In this document: piece by piece, positions 58,544 to 64,000 of the stretch
Layout: each line of letters starts with the position of its first letter
How positions within the stretch are numbered: position 1 is the first letter of the stretch
Assembly (NCBI RefSeq): GCF_030269325.1
Contig: NZ_BSTD01000003.1
Span: 806,001 to 870,000 of the forward strand
Direction: 5' to 3'
DNA length: 64,000 nt
Source: Amycolatopsis sp. NBRC 101858
GTDB lineage: Bacteria > Actinomycetota > Actinomycetes > Mycobacteriales > Pseudonocardiaceae
Notes under the pieces: model-generated
What the model saw: only the letters and a program-made list of their open reading frames with translations
Databases searched by the model: none
What the model was told of the DNA's origin: nothing
Translations under genes and position numbers: made by a program

Positions 58544-58647
58544 ACCACTCTCGGTAGCGCGGGGCGATCGCGCGAGCATCACCACCGCCAAAAGGCGAGT
58601 CTTATTCACATTTGTGGTCACACACTGTGCCTGGGAACGGTAAATCC

Positions 58648-58676
58648 TTGACGCTCTACTTAACTTGCCGGTAACT
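58648..58676 (+). promoter_or_regulatory. Possible promoter of the secreted protein gene
   Basis: TTGACG (58648-58653) is followed after 17 bp by GTAACT (58671-58676) in an AT-richer patch, about 55 bp before the start at 58732. The -35 is good; the -10 is poor. The rest of 58544-58731 shows no gene. Confidence 0.35.
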
Positions 58677-58731
58677 ATCTAAGCGCTGCGCAACTCTCCT
58701 CCCCTCCAAAACCGCAGGTAGGTGGATACAG

Positions 58732-59361
58732 ATGAAAGCGCTTCACTTTTCCCGGCTGGCTGCCCTGACCGCGGCCGCGGCTCTTCCGATCGCCCTCGCC
58801 GCCCCGGCTTCGGCGGCCACCACCATCGCCTTCGACTGTCAGGCCGACGCTCCGATCATCGGGCCGCAGCAGGTGTCGCTCAACCAGGACGCCGACGTCA
58901 CCGCGCCCGCCACCGTCGCACCCGGCGGCGCCTTCGACGTCGTCATCGACCCGGCGCCGAACGAGGTTCCCGGCGAGGTCAGCGGGAACACCGTCAAGAA
59001 CATCAACACGTTCGCGCTGAAGTTCCCGATCCCGGCGAACTCCACCTACGTGAGCGCGGACCTGGCCGGCGGCTCCGGCCTCGGCTCGACGGCGCCGACC
59101 ATCGCGGTCGCGAACGGCGTCGCGACCCTGAGCTTCCCGGGCCCGATCGCGGGCGGCGCCACCTTCGAACTCCCCACCATCACCGCGCACCTGACCGCCG
59201 GCCAGTCGGGCACCATCGAGACGAAGCTGTCCGGCACCAGCTACAGCGATCCCGGCCTGACCTTCAAGGCCGTGGCGGGCACCATCATCGGGGACATCAC
59301 CGCCCCGACCGCCTGCTTCCCCAACCCCAGCCCGGTCTTCACCACGACGACCATCGGCTGA
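58732..59361 (+). CDS. Secreted protein of unknown function
   Basis: This 209-residue protein has a signal peptide (KALHFSRLAALTAAAALPIA, cleaved after APASAA) and a mature beta-rich domain beginning TTIAFDCQADAPIIGPQQVS, with a Pro/Thr end. The sequence recalls secreted actinobacterial proteins of the cyclase/DUF6801-like group, but I cannot name a function. Two Cys (DCQA and TACFPNP) could form a disulfide. It is monocistronic behind its own promoter region. Confidence 0.8.
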   Translation: MKALHFSRLAALTAAAALPIALAAPASAATTIAFDCQADAPIIGPQQVSLNQDADVTAPATVAPGGAFDVVIDPAPNEVPGEVSGNTVKNINTFALKFPIPANSTYVSADLAGGSGLGSTAPTIAVANGVATLSFPGPIAGGATFELPTITAHLTAGQSGTIETKLSGTSYSDPGLTFKAVAGTIIGDITAPTACFPNPSPVFTTTTIG

Positions 59362-59406
59362 CCGCGAGCCACCCTGCGGACGGGGTTCCGCCCGTAGGGT
59401 GGCTCC

Positions 59407-59919
59407 ATGGGGTACGAACTCGCAGAAGTCAACATCGCCCGGATGAAAGCACCGATCGACGACCCGTCCTTCAAGGGTTTCGTCGACGCGCTCGAGCCCG
59501 TCAACGCCCTCGCCGACGCCGCGCCCGGCTTCGTCTGGCGCCTGCAGACCGAGGACGACAACGCGGTCTCGATCCGCGCCTTCGAATGGGACGTGCGCGG
59601 CACGTCCGGCCTCCTGATCAACATGTCCGTCTGGACGTCGGTGGACACCCTCGCCGCCTTCACGTTCTCCGGTGAGCACCTCGCGATCCTCAAGCGCCGC
59701 CGCGAGTGGTTCCACCGCGTGAAGGACGTGATGACCGCGCTCTGGTGGGTGCCCGCCGGGTACCGGCCCACGCCCGCCGACGCCGAAGAGAAGATCAAGC
59801 ACCTGCGCGTCCACGGGCCGACGCCCGAGGCGTTCACGCTGAAGCAGCACTTCCCGGCCCCGGACGCGGCCGTCGTCGAAGCCCGCGAGGGTGACCCCGA
59901 TTGGCTGTGCCCGGCGTAA
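59407..59919 (+). CDS. DUF3291 family protein
   Basis: This 170-residue protein has the DUF3291 pattern ELAEVNIARMKAPIDDPSFKGFVDALEPVNALADAAPGFVWRLQTED (core SFKGFVDALEPVNALAD, FVWRLQTED), then WTSVDTLAAFTF and WWVPAGYRPTPADAEE. Related proteins are ferredoxin-like (dimeric alpha-beta barrel) and may be monooxygenases; no function is fixed. It precedes an enoyl-CoA hydratase. Confidence 0.88.
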   Translation: MGYELAEVNIARMKAPIDDPSFKGFVDALEPVNALADAAPGFVWRLQTEDDNAVSIRAFEWDVRGTSGLLINMSVWTSVDTLAAFTFSGEHLAILKRRREWFHRVKDVMTALWWVPAGYRPTPADAEEKIKHLRVHGPTPEAFTLKQHFPAPDAAVVEAREGDPDWLCPA

Positions 59920-59957
59920 CACCGGGCCGGCGCGGCAAGTGTGTAAAGGTGTCGGTC

Positions 59958-60725
59958 ATGGCTGACGAACTGGTGCACTACGACGTGGTGGGCGGCACCG
60001 CCACGATCACCCTGGACTCCCCGCACAACCGCAACGCGCTGTCGGCGCAGCTGCGCCGCGAACTGTCGGACTCGCTGGCGAAGGCGGCCACCGACGACGC
60101 CGTCCGCGTGATCGTGCTGACCCACACGGGCCCGGTGTTCTGCGCGGGGATGGACCTCAAGGAGGCCCGCGGCGCCGGTGCGGGCGACCAGGGCGTGAAC
60201 GAGTTCCCGAAGATCCTCGAGCAGCTGTGGACCAGCCCGAAGCCGGTGGTCGCCCGCCTGGCCGGCCCCGCCCGCGCCGGCGGCATCGGCATGGTGGCGG
60301 CGTGCGACATCGCGGTGGCGGTGCCGGAAGCGACGTTCGCCTTCTCCGAGGTCCGCATCGGCGTGGTCCCGGCGGTGATCTCGCTGACGGTCCTGCCGCG
60401 GCTCAACCCCCGGGCGGCGCACGAGCTGTTCCTGACGGGTGACACGTTCGACGCGCGCCGGGCGGTGGAGATCGGCCTGCTGAACTCCGCGACCTCGGAC
60501 CTCGACGCCGAAGTCGCGCGGTTCGTCAAGGCGCTGGCCGCGGGCGGCCCGACGGCGCTGGCCGAGACGAAGGCGCTGCTGAGCCGCCCCCGCCCGGCGA
60601 CGCCGTCGGAGGGGTTCGAGGAGATGATCGGGCTGTCGGCGAAGTTCTTCGCGAGCGAGGAAGGCCAGGAAGGCATCCTGGCCTTCGCCCAGAAGCGCAA
60701 GCCGAACTGGGTCCCGCAGGACTAG
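59958..60725 (+). CDS. Enoyl-CoA hydratase/isomerase family protein
   Basis: This 255-residue crotonase-fold protein starts at the ATG at 59958. It shows the oxyanion GPVFCAGMDLKEA (about residues 52-64), AGPARAGGIGMVAACDIAVA and FAFSEVRIGVVPAVIS, with Glu in SEVRIG as probable catalytic residue. The second catalytic Glu of classical hydratases is not evident, so isomerase or lyase activity is possible. It ends 4 bp inside the convergent MFS gene. Confidence 0.92.
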   Translation: MADELVHYDVVGGTATITLDSPHNRNALSAQLRRELSDSLAKAATDDAVRVIVLTHTGPVFCAGMDLKEARGAGAGDQGVNEFPKILEQLWTSPKPVVARLAGPARAGGIGMVAACDIAVAVPEATFAFSEVRIGVVPAVISLTVLPRLNPRAAHELFLTGDTFDARRAVEIGLLNSATSDLDAEVARFVKALAAGGPTALAETKALLSRPRPATPSEGFEEMIGLSAKFFASEEGQEGILAFAQKRKPNWVPQD

Positions 60726-62026
60726 ACCGGGACGGCGGCCTGCTTGCGCGGAACCAGCGCGAGCAGGCCCGTCACCCCGCCGCACACCGCGGCCACCACG
60801 TACACGGGTGCCAAACCCCCGTCCTGGTAAGCGATCCCGAGCACCGCGACCCCCAGCGTCTGCCCGAACTGCCGGGTCGTCGTGAGGATCCCCGCGGCCA
60901 TCCCGGCGCGTCCGGGCGGGGCCGCTGCCGCGATCGCCGCGCCCGTCGCCGGTCCCGCGATCCCCACGCCGATCCCCGTCACCGCGAGCCCGGCGGTCAC
61001 CGGGAGACCCAGCTGCAGCAGGCACCCCACCGCACCCAGCAGCACGCCGGCACCCAGCAGGACCCGCGGCGGGAACCGGTGCAGGGCCTTCCCGGCGAGC
61101 ACCGAGGTCAGGAACGACGCCACGGCCAGCGGCGCCAGCTCGAGCCCGGCCGCCACCGGGCCGAGCCCACGATCCGTCTGCAACCACAAGGACACGTAGA
61201 CCAGCGCCGCGAACGTCAGCGTCGACGCCGCCGCGCACGCCACCAGCGTCGTGAACCCGCCGTCGCGGAACAACCGCAAGTCCAGCAACGGTTCCGGGCG
61301 CCGCTCGACGAGACCGAACACGGCGAACGCGACCGCCGAAACCACCAGCGCCCCCACCGTGACCGGCGACGTCCACCGGCCGGAACCGCCCAGGGTCAGC
61401 CCGTGCACCAGGCTCGCCGCGCCGACCGCGAACCACACCGCACCCGCGACGTCGAACCGGCCGCGCCGCGCGGGAGTGTCCGGCCGCACCGCCACCAGCG
61501 CGAACCCGCCCGTCACCACCGCCAACGGCACGGTGACGAAGAAGATCGCCGCCCAGCCGAAGTACTCGGTCAGCACGCCGCCCACCACCGGACCCGCGGC
61601 CGCGCCGAGCCCGTTCACCGCGAAGAACACGCTGATCGCGGTCGCCCGCGAGCGCCCTTCGTAAGCCGCGGCCAGGATCGCGAACCCGGTCACCGCCAGC
61701 GCCGAGCCACCGACCGCCTGCACCCCGCGCGCCGCGATCAGCATCCCGATGTCGGGCGAAAACCCGCAGGCCAGCGACGCCGTCCCGAACACCGCCAGCC
61801 CGGCGAGGAACACCCGCCGCCGTCCCCACCGGTCCGCGAGTGAACCCGCCGCCAGCATCAGCACCGCCAGGACGAGCGTGTAGACGTCGGGCACCCACTG
61901 CAGCTGCCCGACCGACGCCCCCAGCTCGGCCCCGATCCGGGGCAGCGCCACCGTCACGACGGTGGTGTCCAGCAGGAACAGGAACGAGCCCGCACAGACC
62001 GCGAGCAACGGCCACCACTTGCGCAT
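60722..62026 (-). CDS. MFS drug exporter (DHA2-like)
   Basis: This 434-residue transporter has about 12-14 helices and motif DTTVVTVALPRIGAELG in helix 1 (DHA2 pattern LDxTVVNVALP), ADRWGRRRVFLAGL (motif A) and GVQAVGGSALAVTGFAI. It probably exports hydrophobic compounds. A divergent Lrp-type gene and a small dyad lie upstream, suggesting regulation by that protein. Confidence 0.92.
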   Translation of the reverse strand: MRKWWPLLAVCAGSFLFLLDTTVVTVALPRIGAELGASVGQLQWVPDVYTLVLAVLMLAAGSLADRWGRRRVFLAGLAVFGTASLACGFSPDIGMLIAARGVQAVGGSALAVTGFAILAAAYEGRSRATAISVFFAVNGLGAAAGPVVGGVLTEYFGWAAIFFVTVPLAVVTGGFALVAVRPDTPARRGRFDVAGAVWFAVGAASLVHGLTLGGSGRWTSPVTVGALVVSAVAFAVFGLVERRPEPLLDLRLFRDGGFTTLVACAAASTLTFAALVYVSLWLQTDRGLGPVAAGLELAPLAVASFLTSVLAGKALHRFPPRVLLGAGVLLGAVGCLLQLGLPVTAGLAVTGIGVGIAGPATGAAIAAAAPPGRAGMAAGILTTTRQFGQTLGVAVLGIAYQDGGLAPVYVVAAVCGGVTGLLALVPRKQAAVPV

Positions 62027-62092
62027 CGAAACTCCCTTCGTGTGGCCCGAAGAGTGCGGTCCCGGCGTCGATCACCACCAGACAAGTCGACA

Positions 62093-62105
62093 TATCCACC
62101 GGATA
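62093..62105. promoter_or_regulatory. Dyad between the MFS exporter and its divergent Lrp-type regulator
   Basis: TATCC (62093-62097) and GGATA (62101-62105) are inverted arms with a 3-bp spacer in the 102-bp region between the two divergent starts. Size and symmetry suit an AsnC/Lrp site. Confidence 0.4.
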
Positions 62106-62128
62106 CCGTCATCAGCTAGCGTCGAAGC

Positions 62129-63106
62129 ATGGAAACCGTCACGCTCGACGACGTCGACCGCGGGCTCGTCCACGCCCTGCAGCTCGACGGCCGCGCGCCG
62201 ATGCGCACGCTCGGCCAGGTGCTCGGCGTCTCCGAGAACACCGTCGCCCGGCGCTACCGGCGGCTGCGGGACGCCGGTGTCCTCCGCGTCACCGGCGCGG
62301 TCAGCGGTGGCGACGCCGGCTACCCGACGTGGACCCTCAGGCTGCGCACGACACCGGACGCCGGAGCCGCCGTCGCGGACGCGCTCGCCGACCGGCCCGA
62401 CGTGTCGTGGGTTCACCTGCTCTCCGGCGGTACCGAGATCTCCTGCACCGTCCACGCCCCGGACACGGCGGGGCGCGACGACCTCCTGCTGCGCAAGCTG
62501 CCGCGCGCCAACCGGGTCACCGCCGTCTCCGCGCACGAACTGCTGCACACGTTCGCGCTCCCGGACGGCTGGAGCGGGCTGCACTGCCTGTCCCCCGAGC
62601 AGGTCGCGCAGCTGCGCCCGCCACCACCCGAAGGCCCCGGCGTCGCACCGGAACCCGGTGACCAGGCCCTCCTCGACGCCCTCGCGCACGACGGGCGCGC
62701 GGGCTACACGGCGCTGGCGGCGGCGACCGGCTGGTCCGACTCGACCGTGCGGCGCCGGATGGCGGTGCTGCGGCGGCACGGCACGCTGACCTACCACCTG
62801 GACCTCTCGCCGGCCCGCCTCGGTTTCCGCTCCGAAACGCGGCTGTGGCTGACGGTCTCGCCGGCGGACCTGGCCGGGGCGGGCGCGGCGCTGGCGAGCC
62901 ACCCGGAGACGTCGTTCGCCGTGGCCACCACCGGCACCACGAACCTGACGGCGATGGTGAACTGCCGCGACGGCCGCGACCTCTACCGCTACCTCACCGA
63001 ACGCGTCGCCGGGATCCGCGGCGTGCAGACCCTCGAAAGTGCGCCGGTGATCCGCACGGTCAAGCGCGCGGGGACGCCGCTCAGGCGTCCGGCAGCACGA
63101 CCGTGA
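62129..63106 (+). CDS. Lrp/AsnC-family regulator with two tandem units
   Basis: This 325-residue protein contains two AsnC-type halves. The first HTH is RGLVHALQLDGRAPMRTLGQVLGVSENTVARRYRRL (core LGQVLGVSENTVARRYRR), and the second is about residues 180-215 (DQALLDALAHDGRAGYTALAAATGWSDSTVRRRMAVLRR, core TGWSDSTVRRRM). Each is followed by a RAM-like domain. It diverges from the MFS exporter and presumably regulates it in response to a small molecule. Confidence 0.92.
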   Translation: METVTLDDVDRGLVHALQLDGRAPMRTLGQVLGVSENTVARRYRRLRDAGVLRVTGAVSGGDAGYPTWTLRLRTTPDAGAAVADALADRPDVSWVHLLSGGTEISCTVHAPDTAGRDDLLLRKLPRANRVTAVSAHELLHTFALPDGWSGLHCLSPEQVAQLRPPPPEGPGVAPEPGDQALLDALAHDGRAGYTALAAATGWSDSTVRRRMAVLRRHGTLTYHLDLSPARLGFRSETRLWLTVSPADLAGAGAALASHPETSFAVATTGTTNLTAMVNCRDGRDLYRYLTERVAGIRGVQTLESAPVIRTVKRAGTPLRRPAARP

Positions 63107-63449
63107 GCCGCCACGAACCGGCGCTGCGGCCGCTCGGCCCGAGTGCGCGCTGCGCGTCCGAAAGGACGCTGCGGATCGCCAGGTACGTCTTGGGTTCGGT
63201 CTTGCGCAACGCCTCCGAGCCCGGCCAGATCAGCACGTGCTCCCCCGGCGGCAGCCAGGACAGGTCGGTCAGGCAGTCGTACAGCGCGTCGAGGTTGTGG
63301 CCGAAGTAGTCCGGAAAGGACAGTGCGTCGGCGAACGCGCTCAGCGTGCTGGCCTTGTCCACAGTGGGCCGCGAGTTGACCAGGTGCGGGTACGCGCCCC
63401 GCGCGAAAGCCTCTTCCGCGGCGGCTTTCGCCTGCTCCGAGGCGCTCAT
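63081..63449 (-). CDS. Barstar-family ribonuclease inhibitor
   Basis: This 122-residue protein starts at the ATG at 63449, overlapping the ribonuclease stop by 4 bp (ATGA). It shows the barstar helix pattern SFPDYFGHNLDALYDCLTDLSWLPPGEHVLIWPG (core FGHNLDALYDCLTDL). It should bind and block the ribonuclease encoded just upstream, protecting the producer. Its end overlaps the convergent Lrp gene by 26 bp. Confidence 0.93.
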   Translation of the reverse strand: MSASEQAKAAAEEAFARGAYPHLVNSRPTVDKASTLSAFADALSFPDYFGHNLDALYDCLTDLSWLPPGEHVLIWPGSEALRKTEPKTYLAIRSVLSDAQRALGPSGRSAGSWRLTVVLPDA

Positions 63450-63904
63450 CGGGCCGGGTCCACGACGACGAACGACCCGTAGTGGTCGCCGGTGTAGTAC
63501 AGCTCGTGCGCCTGTCCCGTGATCAGCCGCCGCGCGCCGCGGTCGGCGCTGCCCGGAGTCTTCACGGTGTACTCGTGGTAGTAGCCGGACTTCTTGCCCG
63601 GCAACCGCTTCTCGCGGTTTTCGAACACGACGTCGTCGTTGCGCGGGTACGGGTACGGCCCGCCCTTTTCGATCAGCTTCCACGTGTCGCCGGCCTGCGA
63701 CGGCAACGTCGACAGCCCCTTGACCGGCAGCCCGGAGTCCGTGCCCGGGACGGCCGCGGAGCCCTTCGGGGACGTGCTCGGCGAGCTGCTCGAAGCGGGG
63801 GACGCGGGTGAGTCGCCGCCGACGGCGTCCTTGACCAGCCAGCCCCCGAGAACCAGTACGAGGAGCCCGATCAGGGCGGCGGTGATCCGCCTTCGGTTGA
63901 ACAT
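63446..63904 (-). CDS. Exported guanyl-specific ribonuclease (RNase Sa/barnase family)
   Basis: This 152-residue protein has an N-terminal membrane or signal segment (LIGLLVLVLGGWLV) and a Ser/Pro-rich linker, then a domain almost colinear with RNase Sa: GPYPYPRNDDVVFENREKRLP, GYYHEYTV and YYTGDHYGSF. Catalytic residues are E111, R122, R126 and H141. No Cys is present, so the disulfide of RNase Sa is missing. With the neighbouring barstar it forms a toxin-inhibitor pair. It may be secreted or anchored in the membrane, since no cleavage site is obvious. Confidence 0.93.
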   Translation of the reverse strand: MFNRRRITAALIGLLVLVLGGWLVKDAVGGDSPASPASSSSPSTSPKGSAAVPGTDSGLPVKGLSTLPSQAGDTWKLIEKGGPYPYPRNDDVVFENREKRLPGKKSGYYHEYTVKTPGSADRGARRLITGQAHELYYTGDHYGSFVVVDPAR

Positions 63905-63915
63905 GGTGCGCCAGC

Positions 63916-64000
63916 CTAGGACGGGGTGTCGGAGCGGTCGTCGTCACGCCCCGGAGCGAGCTTGCGGGCGAACAGCCCGACGAGCTTGTCGAGCACCCAC
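63916..64000 (-). CDS. C-terminal end of an unidentified protein
   Basis: The reverse strand from the window edge reads WVLDKLVGLFARKLAPGRDD and a short acidic tail to a TAG at 63916-63918. Only 27 residues are visible. The gene lies 11 bp upstream of the ribonuclease start and reads in the same direction, so the two may share a transcript. No family can be assigned. Confidence 0.6.
   Translation of the reverse strand, partial: WVLDKLVGLFARKLAPGRDDDRSDTPS

Noticed and set aside
59241..62099. 952-residue reverse-strand protein
   Set aside because: It is a low-quality frame through two rightward genes and the MFS gene. Its composition and lack of domains mark it as a shadow.

Overview
The window is GC-rich, densely coded DNA from an actinobacterium, most likely a Pseudonocardiaceae member such as Amycolatopsis. 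The reasons are strong G/C preference at third codon positions, many GTG starts, 1- to 8-bp gene overlaps, an F420-type oxidoreductase, an EspC-like type VII secretion target, class E/F-type sortases, SSI-type and serpin protease inhibitors, and gene order. The order glyS / smtB-zur / (Rv2360c-like)-uppS-recO / era-(dead cytidine deaminase)-CorC-ybeY-phoH / rsmE-dnaJ2-hrcA matches the Mycobacterium tuberculosis chromosome.

Layout. 1-276 is the start of a serpin gene. 396-1670 is dgt. 1703-5891 is one leftward unit with an ABC-2 exporter, a DesK/NarL-type two-component system and a YdcF/SanA-like protein. 5986-7374 is glyS. 7458-9900 encodes two class E/F-type sortases and a probable wall-anchored substrate. 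10178-10956 is the zinc regulator pair smtB-zur, facing a YcgR/YcgQ-like membrane pair (10964-13145) that is separated by an odd repeat-containing ORF. 13264-15302 holds an Rv2360c-like gene, uppS and recO. 15365-18177 is a cluster of Pro/Gly/Gln-rich membrane proteins (three CD225/dispanin-like, one RDD, one DUF2752). 18179-26208 is the conserved housekeeping block era to hrcA, broken at 22854-23228 by a gene-free stretch of GC-rich hairpins.

26420-28861 is a tightly coupled YbaB / EspC-like / large helical protein / membrane protein module. 28842-41919 is largely pyrimidine (or hydantoin) catabolism: mmsA, a divergent PucR regulator, an NCS1 permease, a beta-ureidopropionase, a dihydropyrimidinase and an F420-type LLM oxidoreductase. 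An SSI-family inhibitor, a DUF4173 membrane protein and a two-component system with a frameshifted response regulator are interleaved. 41992-52197 is a mixed accessory stretch: secreted peptidase, GNAT, an orphan HsdR-N-like nuclease, serine hydrolase, siderophore-interacting protein, two TetR loci with clear operators, a quinone reductase-like enzyme, hemW and a VOC protein.

52259-57905 is a complete assimilatory sulfate reduction operon (cysteine leader peptide, sirA, a zinc-ribbon peptide, cysH, cysD, cysN, a sirohydrochlorin chelatase). It is preceded by a leader that can fold into two mutually exclusive hairpins over the sirA ribosome-binding site. 57916-58543 looks like a broken gene. 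The last part holds a secreted protein, a DUF3291 protein, an enoyl-CoA hydratase, an MFS exporter with a divergent double Lrp-type regulator, and an RNase Sa-like ribonuclease with its barstar inhibitor.

I saw no tRNA, rRNA, CRISPR array, transposase or integrase. The items I would follow first are the sirA leader switch, the F420 oxidoreductase standing where a dihydropyrimidine dehydrogenase is expected, the type VII-like module, the orphan nuclease, the repeat ORF inside the YcgR/YcgQ-like operon, and the frameshifted regulator.
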